NCBI GenBank assembly: GCA_029287535.1
Contig: JARFQY010000097.1
Coordinates: 1 to 36,268, forward strand
Source of the DNA: Filomicrobium sp.
GTDB taxonomy: Bacteria > Pseudomonadota > Alphaproteobacteria > Rhizobiales > Hyphomicrobiaceae
DNA: 36,268 bases
Direction of reading: 5' to 3'
In this document: piece after piece, positions 18,279-27,414 of the stretch
Position numbering within the stretch: position 1 is the first letter of the stretch
Layout of the letters: the number at the start of each line of letters is the position of its first letter
The notes under the pieces: model-generated
The model's input: only the letters and a program-made list of their open reading frames with translations
The model's database searches: none
Told to the model about the DNA's origin: nothing
Translations under genes and position numbers: made by a program

Positions 18279-20944
18279 TGGAGGGGGCGTGGGCAAAAAC
18301 GACCTGCCCATACTGCGGCGTCGGCTGCGGTGTGCTGGCACGGCCGCGCGCGGACGGGTTGGCTGACGTCAAGGGCGATCCAGACCATCCAGCGAACTTT
18401 GGAGGCCTGTGTTCGAAAGGCTCAGCGCTGGGCGAGACGCTGTCGCTGGATGACCGGCTGCTGTTTCCGATGGTTTACGGTTCGCAGACTGGTTGGGACG
18501 AGGCTCTCGACCAGGTTGCCGGCGGCTTTCGCGACGCCATCAGCCAGTACGGGTCCGAAAGTGTGGCGCTTTATGTCTCGGGGCAGATCCTCACAGAGGA
18601 CTATTATGTCGCCAACAAGCTGATGAAGGGGTACGTCGGCACCGCCAATATCGACACCAACTCGCGGCTTTGCATGGCCTCATCGGTGGCCGGGCACAAG
18701 CGCGCCTTTGGGGCCGACACGGTTCCTGGCACCTACCGGGACCTCGAGCTCGCTGACCTTATCGTCCTTGTCGGCTCCAACCTCGCCTGGTGCCATCCGG
18801 TTCTGTATCAGCGCCTTTCTGCTGCGCGCAAGGAACGCGGAACGAAGGTCGTCGTCATTGACCCTCGTTCGACGGCGACGTGCGAAATCGCGGATCTGCA
18901 TCTGGCGATCGCACCGGGAGCCGACGTCGCCTTGTTCAATGGTCTGCTCGCACACCTGGCGGCGAGTGATGGTGTCGATGGTGCTTTTGTTGCCCGGCAT
19001 ACGCAAGGGTTCAGTGAAGCGCTGGAGACCGCGAGCGAGTTGGCTCTTTCCGAGATCGCCGAAGCCTGCGGCCTGCCCGCATCGCAAGTTATCGACTTCT
19101 ATGAACTCTTCGCCGAAACAGAGCGAACCGTCAGCGTCTATAGTCAGGGTGTCAACCAGTCCACGGCCGGCACCGACAAAGTCAACGCCATTATCAATTG
19201 CCATCTGGCAACAGGACGCATCGGCAAACCCGGCATGGGGCCGTTCTCGGTCACGGGGCAGCCAAACGCCATGGGCGGCCGCGAGGTCGGCGGGCTTGCG
19301 AATATGCTGGCCGCACACATGGAGCTTGGTGATCCAGAGCATCGGCGCATCGTGCAGGAGTTTTGGAAGTCTCCGCGCATCGCCAGCACGCCAGGCTACA
19401 AAGCCGTCGATCTTTTCGACGCGGTCGCAGACGGACGCATCAAAGCTCTATGGATCATGGCAACCAATCCGGTCGACAGCCTGCCGGAAGCCGACAAAGT
19501 CCGCCGCGCGATTCAAGCTTGCCCGTTCGTGGTGGTCTCCGATGTGACGCGGAACACCGATACCGCGGCGCTGGCGGATGTGCTGTTACCCTCAGCGGCG
19601 TGGGGCGAAAAGGACGGTACGGTTACGAATTCGGAGCGGCGTGTTTCGCGGCAACGTGCGTTTCTGGAGCTGCCAGGCGAAGCGAAACCCGACTGGTGGC
19701 AGATCTGTGAAGTCGCCAAACGCTTGGGTTATGATGACGCCTTTCGTTACGAGGGCCCACGGGAGATCTTTGCCGAATACGCGGCGCTTACAGGTTGTGA
19801 GAACGAAGGCCGGCGGGACCTCGACATCTCCGCATACAGCGACGTATCGGATGAAGACTATGACGGCCTAAGCCCATTCCAGTGGCCTCAGGCGAAGGGG
19901 AAAGCCTCGGTTGAAAGTCGATTCTTCGCGGACGGCGCTTTTTTCACGCCAGACCGCCGCGGCCGATTTGTATCAACGGCGTCGCGTGGGCCGGCTTCGG
20001 CCGTTACCAGCGACTTCCCGATGGTGCTCAACACCGGTCGCATCCGCGATCAATGGCACACGATGACCCGTACCGCCAAGACGCCGCGTCTGATGTCGCA
20101 TTATGCGGAGCCGTTTGTTGAGATTCATCCCGATGACGCAGAGACACTGGGTTTGGCGGCCGGTGCACTGGCGCACGTCGCCAGCCGTCATGGCAGTGTC
20201 ATTGTGCGCGTCGCAATGGCAAGTAGCCAGCGTCGGGGAGAAGTCTTCGTACCGATGCATTGGACCGACATCTATGCCAGCCGGGCCAGGATTGATAGCC
20301 TTGTCGGTGCGCACACCGACCCGGTCTCAGGGCAGCCGGAATCGAAATTCACGCCGGTTGCCGTGCGGGCACTGGAAGCATCGTGGCATGGTTTTGCGGT
20401 GAGCACGCAGCCAGTCAACGTCCCCGACGTCGCCTATCATGCCTTCGCGCCCGCCAAGAACGGATACCGTATTGAGCTGGCGGATTATTCTTCGCCGAGC
20501 GATTGGGACGAATTTGTCGTCGAGTTGTTTGGCGAGTCAGCGCTACCAGAGGATGACCTCCTGACATACCGGGATGTCAAAGCCGGCCAGTATCGCTTCG
20601 CGCGATTGCGAGAGGGGCGATTGGTTTCGGCGCTGTTTGTTTCTCAGGTTCCGCTTACCGTTTCGAGAAGCTGGGCCGTTGGCGAACTCGGCCAACAGAT
20701 TGCGCAGGCCGACAGGTTGCGGTTGCTGGCCGGGCGGGCGGGGGAAAACATGCCCGATCCGGGGGCAACCGTGTGTTCATGCTTTGAGGTTGGCGTGAAC
20801 CAAATCGTTGAGGCTGTCGGAAAAAGGGGCTGCACCAGTGTCGATGCCGTCGGCGCGTGTCTCAGGGCCGGCACAAATTGCGGGTCGTGCCGTGCTGAAA
20901 TCGCGAGGATCATCGATGGCGCCAACGTCTCGAAAGCCGGTTGA
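18278..20944 (+). CDS. nasA: Assimilatory nitrate reductase catalytic subunit
   Basis: Molybdopterin (bis-MGD) enzyme reducing nitrate to nitrite in the cytoplasm. It is 888 residues: an N-terminal [4Fe-4S] site TTCPYCGVGCGV with a later CSKG, molybdopterin oxidoreductase core, a MopB dinucleotide-binding domain (NTGRIRDQWHTMTRT near 590), and a C-terminal BFD-like [2Fe-2S] domain (VCSCFEVGVNQI...CLRAGTNCGSCRAEI, about 830-880). There is no Tat signal, in line with an assimilatory enzyme. A GTG at 18275 also fits; the ATG at 18278 overlaps the nirD stop (TGATG). No separate reductase subunit (nasB/nasC) is adjacent, so the electron donor is unclear. Confidence 0.95.
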   Translation: MEGAWAKTTCPYCGVGCGVLARPRADGLADVKGDPDHPANFGGLCSKGSALGETLSLDDRLLFPMVYGSQTGWDEALDQVAGGFRDAISQYGSESVALYVSGQILTEDYYVANKLMKGYVGTANIDTNSRLCMASSVAGHKRAFGADTVPGTYRDLELADLIVLVGSNLAWCHPVLYQRLSAARKERGTKVVVIDPRSTATCEIADLHLAIAPGADVALFNGLLAHLAASDGVDGAFVARHTQGFSEALETASELALSEIAEACGLPASQVIDFYELFAETERTVSVYSQGVNQSTAGTDKVNAIINCHLATGRIGKPGMGPFSVTGQPNAMGGREVGGLANMLAAHMELGDPEHRRIVQEFWKSPRIASTPGYKAVDLFDAVADGRIKALWIMATNPVDSLPEADKVRRAIQACPFVVVSDVTRNTDTAALADVLLPSAAWGEKDGTVTNSERRVSRQRAFLELPGEAKPDWWQICEVAKRLGYDDAFRYEGPREIFAEYAALTGCENEGRRDLDISAYSDVSDEDYDGLSPFQWPQAKGKASVESRFFADGAFFTPDRRGRFVSTASRGPASAVTSDFPMVLNTGRIRDQWHTMTRTAKTPRLMSHYAEPFVEIHPDDAETLGLAAGALAHVASRHGSVIVRVAMASSQRRGEVFVPMHWTDIYASRARIDSLVGAHTDPVSGQPESKFTPVAVRALEASWHGFAVSTQPVNVPDVAYHAFAPAKNGYRIELADYSSPSDWDEFVVELFGESALPEDDLLTYRDVKAGQYRFARLREGRLVSALFVSQVPLTVSRSWAVGELGQQIAQADRLRLLAGRAGENMPDPGATVCSCFEVGVNQIVEAVGKRGCTSVDAVGACLRAGTNCGSCRAEIARIIDGANVSKAG

Positions 20945-21827
20945 GGTGCCACAGCCGCGCCGCGCCTTGTGGGAGCGATTCATTGGCCACACCTTCGGCA
21001 AGGCACCTTATGATAAAGCGGTCTTGTCAAGGCTGATCAAGAAGCCGGGGTCCACGCCGCAGCGTGCCAGGGGGAGGGTCACGCTTGTCGGTGCGGGGCC
21101 GGGTGATCCTGAGTTGCTTACCTTAAAGGCCGTGCGAGCCCTGCGGTCCGCCGACGTTATCCTGTTTGACGACCTTGTCTCGGATGGGGTCTTGGAGCTG
21201 GCGCGGCGCAAGGCGAAGCGAATGCTGGTTGGCAAGCGGGGCGGCCGTCAGAGCTGCCGTCAGGATGATATCAATGACTTAATGATAAAGCTGGCCAGGC
21301 AGGGCAAGCATGTCGTGCGATTGAAGTCCGGCGATCCCATGATCTTTGGCCGCGGGGGCGAGGAGATCGAGCGCCTGGAAGCGGAAGGGCTCGCCGTGTC
21401 GGTTGTGCCTGGCATCTCATCGGGATTGGCGCTGGCTGCTGAGCTTGGGGTCTCATTGACGCATCGAGACCGCGCGCATTCGGTACGATTTGTCACCGGC
21501 CACTCGCGAGCCGGAAAGCTTCCCGGCGACCTCGACTGGCAGGGACTCGCGGATCCGGAGACGACGCTGATTTTCTATATGGGTGGCCGGACGGCGCCGC
21601 TGATCGCGGACCGCCTCATCCGCGAAGGCCTCGGTGAAGCTACGCCTGTGGTGATTGCGACCAGTGTCTCTCGAGAGGAAGGGTGCCGCGTGTATGCCAC
21701 ACTCGGAGAACTAAGGCAGTCCGAAGCTCTCCATACCGGCGGTCCTGTGCTGATCGGTATCGGGGGTGTCTTCAAGCGCTGTTCGGAACAGGTTGTGTGG
21801 ACGGGTGATGTGCGCTTGGCAGGGTGA
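20916..21827 (+). CDS. cobA: Uroporphyrinogen-III C-methyltransferase (SUMT), siroheme synthesis
   Basis: Methylates uroporphyrinogen III at C2 and C7 to precorrin-2, precursor of the siroheme needed by NirB. It is about 303 residues: signature VTLVGAGPGDPELLTLKA near 55, LKSGDPMIFGRGGEE near 135, VPGISSGLA, and YMGG near 220. Only the methyltransferase is present; the dehydrogenase/ferrochelatase half of CysG is absent. An extra basic N-terminal stretch of about 50 residues precedes the core, so a later start is possible, but the ATG at 20916 overlaps nasA by 29 bases as in the rest of the operon. It is last in the nas unit. Confidence 0.92.
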   Translation: MAPTSRKPVEVPQPRRALWERFIGHTFGKAPYDKAVLSRLIKKPGSTPQRARGRVTLVGAGPGDPELLTLKAVRALRSADVILFDDLVSDGVLELARRKAKRMLVGKRGGRQSCRQDDINDLMIKLARQGKHVVRLKSGDPMIFGRGGEEIERLEAEGLAVSVVPGISSGLALAAELGVSLTHRDRAHSVRFVTGHSRAGKLPGDLDWQGLADPETTLIFYMGGRTAPLIADRLIREGLGEATPVVIATSVSREEGCRVYATLGELRQSEALHTGGPVLIGIGGVFKRCSEQVVWTGDVRLAG

Positions 21828-21842
21828 GATTGGTTAGCGCCT

Positions 21843-21863
21843 TGCCGTCTCTTAGCGACGGCA
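21843..21863 (+). terminator. Stem-loop after the nas operon
   Basis: TGCCGTC and GACGGCA form a 7-base-pair stem around TCTTAGC, 15 bases after the SUMT stop codon, in the gap between convergent genes. No T-run follows, so it is a weak or factor-dependent terminator candidate. Confidence 0.45.
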
Positions 21864-21920
21864 CTCGTCGATTGGCTGAGGCCGTCGAACAGGCACCCGC
21901 CCGGCGCGCGATGACTTGGT

Positions 21921-23402
21921 CTAGGTACCGCAGAAAGTGGCGTGGACGACCTCTTCCGGTTTCGGTGGCTTCGTATAGTGGGCGTAGTCCGCCGGTTCTT
22001 CGTATGGGCGCGAAAGAACGTGCAGCAGAGTTTCGAATGGCGCGAAATCGCCCCTCATTGCGGCTTGAATAACCTCTTCAACTCGGTGGTTTCTAGGAAT
22101 GAACGCAGGGTTGGCCCGTCGCATCGAAGCCACGCGCGCCTCATCGTCCGTCGGCTCGGTTTGCAATCGGCTGCGCCAACGGGCAAGCCAAGCGTCGAAA
22201 GCCCCTTTATTCGAAAAATTCTCTCGCAGGGATGCTTCACCGTGACCAGGCCGCGTCGCATCACACAGCGCGCGGAATGTGTTAGTAAAATCTGCGCCTG
22301 CCGCCGCCATCAGCTTGCACAAGCTTTCGGCGAGTTCGAGGTCGCCTTCCTGGTCGATATGCAACCCGAGTTTGTCGCGCATACCGGCGAGCCAGGCCGA
22401 TTGATACAAGCGCGGGAACTTGTTGACCGCGTCCTGGGCTATTGCAACAGCAGCGTCTTCTCTTCCCAGCAGGGGCAGCAGACATTGGGCGAACCGTATG
22501 ACGTTCCAATGCGCGATTGTTGGCTGGTTGCCGTATGCGTAGCGGCCCCCTTGATCGACCGAGCTCAAGACCGTCCCTGGATGATAGTCGTCCAGAAAGG
22601 CGCACGGCCCGTAGTCGATTGTCTCGCCTGCGATCGACATGTTGTCGGTATTCATGACGCCGTGAATGAAGCCAACATGCATCCAGCGCGCGATGAGTTC
22701 AGCCTGAGCTTCGATAACCGCATCAAGCAATGCAAGATAGCCGTTCTTCTTCTCGGAAGCAGCTGGATAGTGGCGCGCGATGACGTAGTCGGCGAGAACA
22801 CTCAGTGCTTCGGTATCCTGCCGGGATGCGAAGTATTGAAAGGTGCCAACCCTGACATGGCCTTTGGCAACACGGGTCAGGATGGCGCCGGGAAGAATGG
22901 TCTCCCTGAAGACGCGTTCACCAGTCGTCACCGCTGCGAGAGCCCGGCTGGAGGGAATGCCGAGTGCGGTCATGGCTTCGCTGACGATGTATTCGCGCAG
23001 GACAGGACCAAGCGCGGCACGGCCATCTCCGGTTCTTGAGTAGGGTGTTCGCCCGGCGCCCTTGAGTTGGATGTCGTAACGGACCCCGTTCCGGTCAATG
23101 AGTTCGCCCAGCAGGATCGCGCGGCCGTCGCCGAGGCGCGAGACCCAATGCCCGAATTGGTGGCCAGCGTAGACCATGGCGATCGGATCGGCCGTGGCGG
23201 GGATTTTGTTGCCGGCGAGAATGCTGACGCCCTCCGGCGTTTGGAGAGCTTCCGCATCCAGCCCTAACTCACCGGCCAACCCGGTATTGAATTGGACCAG
23301 ATTCGGTGCCTTGACTGGCGTTGGCGGAAGGCGCGTATGAAACCGGTCCGGAAGCCGGGCGTAGGTGTTATCAAACAGGAATGTAACGATTTGCGCCTCC
23401 AT
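21921..23402 (-). CDS. selO: SelO/YdiU family pseudokinase (protein adenylyltransferase)
   Basis: Kinase-fold enzyme that transfers AMP to Ser/Thr/Tyr of target proteins; in E. coli the family is linked to redox stress. It is 493 residues, full length. Seen: [12 protein letters not shown] near the N-terminus, [18 protein letters not shown] near 80-97, [17 protein letters not shown] near 113-129, the catalytic-like [20 protein letters not shown] near 245, and a C-terminal CGT with cysteine at the place where eukaryotic SelO has selenocysteine. It is convergent with the nas operon and divergent from the acetyltransferase gene; no functional tie to either is evident. Confidence 0.95.
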   Translation of the reverse strand: MEAQIVTFLFDNTYARLPDRFHTRLPPTPVKAPNLVQFNTGLAGELGLDAEALQTPEGVSILAGNKIPATADPIAMVYAGHQFGHWVSRLGDGRAILLGELIDRNGVRYDIQLKGAGRTPYSRTGDGRAALGPVLREYIVSEAMTALGIPSSRALAAVTTGERVFRETILPGAILTRVAKGHVRVGTFQYFASRQDTEALSVLADYVIARHYPAASEKKNGYLALLDAVIEAQAELIARWMHVGFIHGVMNTDNMSIAGETIDYGPCAFLDDYHPGTVLSSVDQGGRYAYGNQPTIAHWNVIRFAQCLLPLLGREDAAVAIAQDAVNKFPRLYQSAWLAGMRDKLGLHIDQEGDLELAESLCKLMAAAGADFTNTFRALCDATRPGHGEASLRENFSNKGAFDAWLARWRSRLQTEPTDDEARVASMRRANPAFIPRNHRVEEVIQAAMRGDFAPFETLLHVLSRPYEEPADYAHYTKPPKPEEVVHATFCGT

Positions 23403-23524
23403 CGCTCATGCTCACAGCGGTTCCACCATCAAAACGAGCCCGGACTCTATCTGGTTGTTATCAAGTCCGCTTACCAGTTGTAGCCTCTGCGGAACTTGAT
23501 CCGAAACGACATTTTGAGAGGCAA

Positions 23525-24064
23525 ATGATCGAAGGTTTTGAAATTCGTGCGAGCACTCCTGGTGACCTTCACGCGATTGAAGCCGTCTATCCGGACGCCT
23601 TTCCGAACGAGGACCTTGTGCCTTTGGTACATGACTTATTGAGAGGCCAACACGACGTGCTTTCGCTGTTGGGGACGGTCGCGTCCTCTTTGATTGCTCA
23701 CGTGATTTTCACCAAAGGCCGCGTTGCCGGGTCCCCCCTGGGCGTCGCGCTTCTGGGACCGGTCGCCATTGCTTCAGCCTGGCAAGGAAGAGGGGCTGGA
23801 AGCCATATCATTCGCAACGGCTTGGAGCGACTGCAGCATGACGGCATCAGACGCGTCTTTGTGCTTGGTGATCCGGCCTACTATGGGCGGTTTGGATTTG
23901 CGCCCGAAGCGAACGTTACAACGCCCTACGCCCTCCCGGCGGAATGGGTTGATGCGTGGCAATCCGTCCAACTTGGTGATGGCGATGCACCTGCAAGTGG
24001 TACGATCTGCCTGCCTAAACCTTGGCTGCGCGAGGACCTGTGGGCGCCCGGCGAAAGTGATTAG
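23525..24064 (+). CDS. GNAT-family N-acetyltransferase (YhbS-like)
   Basis: Probable acetyl-CoA-dependent acetyltransferase of unknown substrate. It is 179 residues. The acetyl-CoA loop is WQGRGAGSHIIRNGLERL (near 80-97), preceded by LGPVAIAS and followed by VLGDPAYYGRFGF, which is the pattern of YhbS-type putative acetyltransferases. The open frame extends upstream to 23408, but the ATG at 23525 with GAGAGG before it gives the family start (MIEGFEIRASTPGD). It is alone, divergent from selO. Confidence 0.85.
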   Translation: MIEGFEIRASTPGDLHAIEAVYPDAFPNEDLVPLVHDLLRGQHDVLSLLGTVASSLIAHVIFTKGRVAGSPLGVALLGPVAIASAWQGRGAGSHIIRNGLERLQHDGIRRVFVLGDPAYYGRFGFAPEANVTTPYALPAEWVDAWQSVQLGDGDAPASGTICLPKPWLREDLWAPGESD

Positions 24065-24364
24065 CGCCCGGCCGATTTTGGCCATGCGAGCTTGCGGTCC
24101 GTGGAGAACGAAAAGTCGCCTGAGCCCGATTGTGAGCTGGAACTGGCTACCTTCACATGAGGTCCAACGGACTGTATTGTGCTCACCTTAGCATTTGATC
24201 CAGAGTCAGTTTGATCACGCTGTTTTTCTGGATTATGGCCTGTTCCACTTTGAAAAATGAGAGATTAGGAGTTGCTCTAATCTTACCTCAGATTCGGACA
24301 TCTAACGAGACGTGCTCCGACTTCAATGAGGTGTAGGTTCGAGTTTCTGCAAAAAAGGTTTCGA
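24065..24364. other. Intergenic region, about 300 bases, A/T-richer than neighbours
   Basis: No convincing coding frame. It holds the dyad listed at 24262-24283 and otherwise shows nothing I recognise. The base composition becomes visibly less G/C-rich here than in the cbb and nas regions and stays mixed downstream, which may mark the edge of an accessory segment. Confidence 0.4.
24262..24283. promoter_or_regulatory. Inverted repeat upstream of aspartate-dehydrogenase-like gene
   Basis: AGATTAG and CTAATCT are perfect 7-base arms around an 8-base spacer, about 80 bases before the start codon at 24365. No T-run follows, so an operator is more likely than a terminator. The binding protein is unknown. 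Confidence 0.4.
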
Positions 24365-25156
24365 ATGAAAAGCGTCGCACTCATTGGGCGTGGCGCCATC
24401 GGTGGTGTGATCGTCTCTTGGTTGAACGAGGGACGTATTCCAGGTTGCCGATTGGTAGGTGTCTTGGCGCGTACGAAAAATGACCCGTTCGTGACTAATT
24501 CGCTCGACGATATTCTCTGCCGAAAGCCTGATTTAGTCATTGAAGCTGCCAGCCAAACCGCTGCGCGTGAATATCTCCCCCGGATCTTAGAGGCCTCCTG
24601 TGATTGCCTTTTACTCAGCGTAGGTGTGCTGAGCGACCCTTCCTTTGAACGAAAATGCCGCGAGGCGATACTCCGGAATAGGAGCCGCTTGATGGTGAGT
24701 ACTGGAGCCATCGGTGGCCTGGACCTTTTACAGGCAATGCAACTCACCGAAACGCTCCGCTCAGTTAACCTAGTATCGACGATGCATGCGGAGCGCCTCG
24801 TTCAACCTTGGATGGGGGCGCTGCTGACGAAGCAGCTACATACTTGCGATCAAGAATTCCTAGCATTTGAAGGAACCGCGAGGGAGGCGGCATCAAAATT
24901 TCCGACGCTAACCAATGTTGCGGCCACCGTGGGGCTTGCAACTCTTGGTCTCGACGCAACCAGAGTTCAATTAATTGCACATCCGGTCAGCGACCGGAAA
25001 ACTCATGCAATTCACGCCGTCTCGGATCTCTCGGATTTAAGATTGTGTCTCGAGAACAGGGTATCCTGTGACAACCCGCACACGAGCGCCCTGACACCGA
25101 TGTCCATTGTAAGATACCTACTCAATGCCGAAAGAAGTTTCGTTGTTGGTGTGTGA
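24365..25156 (+). CDS. Aspartate-dehydrogenase-like NAD(P)-dependent oxidoreductase
   Basis: Likely oxidises L-aspartate (or a related amino acid) to the imino acid with NAD(P), as in the NadX family. It is 263 residues: an N-terminal Rossmann fold (MKSVALIGRGAIGG), STGAIGGLDLLQAM near 118, and the C-terminal catalytic region with a His in HPVSDRKTHAI and the family-typical DNPHTSALTPMSIVRYLL. The frame opens earlier at 24326, but the ATG at 24365 places the Rossmann loop at the N-terminus. Family members feed NAD synthesis, yet no nadA/nadC lies nearby; its neighbour is a PfkB kinase 175 bases downstream, so a different substrate is possible. Confidence 0.8.
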   Translation: MKSVALIGRGAIGGVIVSWLNEGRIPGCRLVGVLARTKNDPFVTNSLDDILCRKPDLVIEAASQTAAREYLPRILEASCDCLLLSVGVLSDPSFERKCREAILRNRSRLMVSTGAIGGLDLLQAMQLTETLRSVNLVSTMHAERLVQPWMGALLTKQLHTCDQEFLAFEGTAREAASKFPTLTNVAATVGLATLGLDATRVQLIAHPVSDRKTHAIHAVSDLSDLRLCLENRVSCDNPHTSALTPMSIVRYLLNAERSFVVGV

Positions 25157-25331
25157 AAATAAGGGCAATCTAAAACCGGTCACGGTCCGCTCGGCTGGTG
25201 CAACAGCTTTGAAATATAATAGTGGCCTTGCAGATTAATTCTGATGAAGGGGGCGTGATACGAATGCTGTTATATCGTGCGGTATTCGTCCTTCGTGCCG
25301 AAGTGTACAACAACATAAAGGTTCCTCAACG

Positions 25332-26279
25332 GTGGCTCCTAAAAATATAATTGCAATTGGGCATACCGCCATCGATCACATCTACAGAATTTCAAATTTT
25401 CCACCGAGGCCGACAAAAGTGCGCGCGCTCGAGCGTATCGAAGATGGCGGCGGCTCAGGGGCAAACGCTGCAGTCGCGATCGCCCGCCTTGGTGGCCACG
25501 TTCAGCTTTGGAGTCGCGTTGGTCAGGACGAAGCTGGCCGAAAAGCGATTGAACTGCTAAACCAAGCGGGTGTCGGAACGATCAATGTCCTCAAGCATTC
25601 AACGTCAAGGACTTCGAATTCAGTCGTGATTGTCGATCGTCTTGGAGAGCGAATGGTTGTCAGCGAGCGCGATGATTCAATGCCCGACGGGTCGGATTGG
25701 CTGCCCTTCAGTGACACCAGAACTGCCAGTGTGGTGACGAGCGATATGAGCTGGCGAGAGGCTACCGTAGCAGCCTTCCGCGAAGCAGCAGCTGCCAAGG
25801 TACCTACCATACTCGACATCGACGTGGCTTCAGGGTTGCCCTCGAGAGAAATACTACAATTCACTAGCCATGCCATCTCATCGGCAGAGGCAATTGCGGG
25901 AACGACCTCTATAGACGGATTGAGAGACCGCTTGGGTGAACTCCAGGCGCGGGGAGCCCGACACGCTGGCGTGACATTGGGCAGCCAAGGCTATCGTTGG
26001 CTGGCAGAAGATGGTTCGGATTTCTGCCAACATGCGTTCGAAGTGGATCCGGTTGACACCACAGGTGCAGGAGATGCTTTCCATGGAGCCTTTGCTTGGG
26101 GCCTCAGTTGCGGTCTCGATGACGCGGAGTGCGCTCGCGTTGCGTCAGCTGTCGCTGCGTTGAAGTGCCGACGGCTCGGCGCCCGGGCTGGGTTGCCAAC
26201 GGTTCGAGAGCTTGACCAGTTTTTGCAGGCGCAGTGTGGTCGCGGGCTTGTCGAAAGCGTCCTTAGCCGGTTTGGTTGA
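25332..26279 (+). CDS. PfkB-family carbohydrate kinase
   Basis: ATP-dependent sugar or nucleoside kinase, substrate not known. It is 315 residues starting with GTG. Seen: N-terminal GHTAIDHIYRISNFPPRPTKV, the glycine-rich GGGSGANAAVAIARLGG (PfkB signature 1), and DTTGAGDAFHGAFAWGL (signature 2) with the catalytic Asp near residue 245. The overall pattern resembles sulfofructose kinase or ribokinase-like members, but specificity cannot be read from sequence by eye. In the 175 bases upstream a TATAAT occurs at 25215-25220 without a clear -35. Its 3' end overlaps the convergent helix-hairpin-helix gene by 17 bases. Confidence 0.88.
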   Translation: MAPKNIIAIGHTAIDHIYRISNFPPRPTKVRALERIEDGGGSGANAAVAIARLGGHVQLWSRVGQDEAGRKAIELLNQAGVGTINVLKHSTSRTSNSVVIVDRLGERMVVSERDDSMPDGSDWLPFSDTRTASVVTSDMSWREATVAAFREAAAAKVPTILDIDVASGLPSREILQFTSHAISSAEAIAGTTSIDGLRDRLGELQARGARHAGVTLGSQGYRWLAEDGSDFCQHAFEVDPVDTTGAGDAFHGAFAWGLSCGLDDAECARVASAVAALKCRRLGARAGLPTVRELDQFLQAQCGRGLVESVLSRFG

Positions 26280-27153
26280 ATTCCGAAGCTGACTTCTGCG
26301 CCTCCCGTCTTGCATAAAAGGAGGTGCATTCTCCCTCTCTGCCCCTGACAATACGGCTTCCAGCCAGCGGGCCACGGGTTTCAGTGACAATTGTGCATTG
26401 TCCTTCTGGAGACGCCTCATTGTGGTAATAAGCAACAACCCAATCGTTCGTCTTACCCAATTCGTGTGCTCTTTGAGTGTTCGAGTAGAGTAAAGTGAAA
26501 TCCCAATCTTCAATTTTTATGTGTAGCACGGGCAGCCATGCTTCGCCGGTCGGGTTGAAGCGTTTAGGTGCAATACGACGCAGGTCGCCCTTCGCAGCTC
26601 TTGTCCGATACTCCTGGTCAGCTTGGAGAATTACTGAGATTGAGGGCGGCGGAAGTGTCGACTTCCTGCGGATGTGGTAATGTCCCAGTCTGTCGTTCAA
26701 ATTGGCTCGGATTGACGCGGCGCGTCTTTGTCCGATCCCTGTTACTTTCTCTAGCCGCCCATCATGCGCAGCAGTCTCCAGAGCCTCCAACGTATCCACA
26801 TGCAAAGTCTCGTGGATTAACTTCGCAGTAGCAGGACCGATGCCGGGAAGAGTTTGAAAGAGCAATTCTGGTTCGACTGAACCCAAGAGCCTGTCAAGTT
26901 GTCCCCACCGTCCGGTTATTACCATTTCCTGAATCGCCGAACCTATGCCACGACCGATTCCTGGCAATGCACAGAGGGCCGGCAGCCCGTCTTTGTCTAA
27001 TAGGTCGGCGACTGAACGGTGCAGATTCTGGATCGTATCTGCACCGCGGCGATAGGCGGCCACGCGATAGCTGCTGGAACCCTGTTGCTGGAGTAGATCT
27101 GCCATCTGTAAGAGCTTGGCTGCTATTGTGTCATTCAGTTCGACCCGCTTCAT
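26263..27153 (-). CDS. PolX-like helix-hairpin-helix protein lacking polymerase and PHP domains
   Basis: DNA-binding protein of unknown role, 296 residues. The first about 165 residues match the N-terminal part of bacterial family X polymerases: a helical 8-kDa-like part (YRVAAYRRGADTIQNL), ALPGIGRGIGSAI, then LPGIGPATAKLIHE and VTGIGQRRAASI helix-hairpin-helix repeats. The nucleotidyltransferase palm and PHP exonuclease domains are absent; instead about 120 residues of unrecognised sequence follow (HIKIEDWDFTLLYSNT, WVVAYYHNE). The ATG at 27153 (MKRVELNDTIAAKLL) is chosen over 27189 because it matches the PolX start. It is downstream of the hydrolase/phosphoribosyltransferase pair on the same strand. 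Confidence 0.82.
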   Translation of the reverse strand: MKRVELNDTIAAKLLQMADLLQQQGSSSYRVAAYRRGADTIQNLHRSVADLLDKDGLPALCALPGIGRGIGSAIQEMVITGRWGQLDRLLGSVEPELLFQTLPGIGPATAKLIHETLHVDTLEALETAAHDGRLEKVTGIGQRRAASIRANLNDRLGHYHIRRKSTLPPPSISVILQADQEYRTRAAKGDLRRIAPKRFNPTGEAWLPVLHIKIEDWDFTLLYSNTQRAHELGKTNDWVVAYYHNEASPEGQCTIVTETRGPLAGSRIVRGREGECTSFYARREAQKSASEFNQTG

Positions 27154-27382
27154 CTTTAGTTGCCCACATGACCGCGCAGCGGACCCCACTGTCCAGGGGC
27201 GCGTTTGGTTGATGGTTGACGTGTCTCAGTCTCGTGCGAAGGAGATCTTCCAGCCAAAGTCCCGCCACAGAACACGCTTCGCGGATGGCAAAAAAGAAGT
27301 CCTCGAGGGCATGATCCAAACCAGAATACCGATTGATGACAACATCGCGTCCACTTGGCGCAGCCAGGACGATGCGAGCCAT
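27131..27382 (-). CDS. Uncertain small ORF between phosphoribosyltransferase and HhH genes
   Basis: An 83-codon frame (MARIVLAAPSGRDVV...) fills the 260-base space between two same-strand genes and overlaps the start of the helix-hairpin-helix gene by 23 bases. It begins 33 bases after the phosphoribosyltransferase stop. There is no clear ribosome site and no recognised domain. A plus-strand frame covers the same bases. It may be a real operon member or chance. Confidence 0.35.
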   Translation of the reverse strand: MARIVLAAPSGRDVVINRYSGLDHALEDFFFAIREACSVAGLWLEDLLRTRLRHVNHQPNAPLDSGVRCAVMWATKDEAGRTE

Positions 27383-27414
27383 TGACTTACGGGACCCGCT
27401 GGGAGCACGGCAGG

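Noticed and set aside
21942-23039. 365-codon plus-strand open frame
   Set aside because: Antisense of selO, whose minus-strand protein has complete family motifs.
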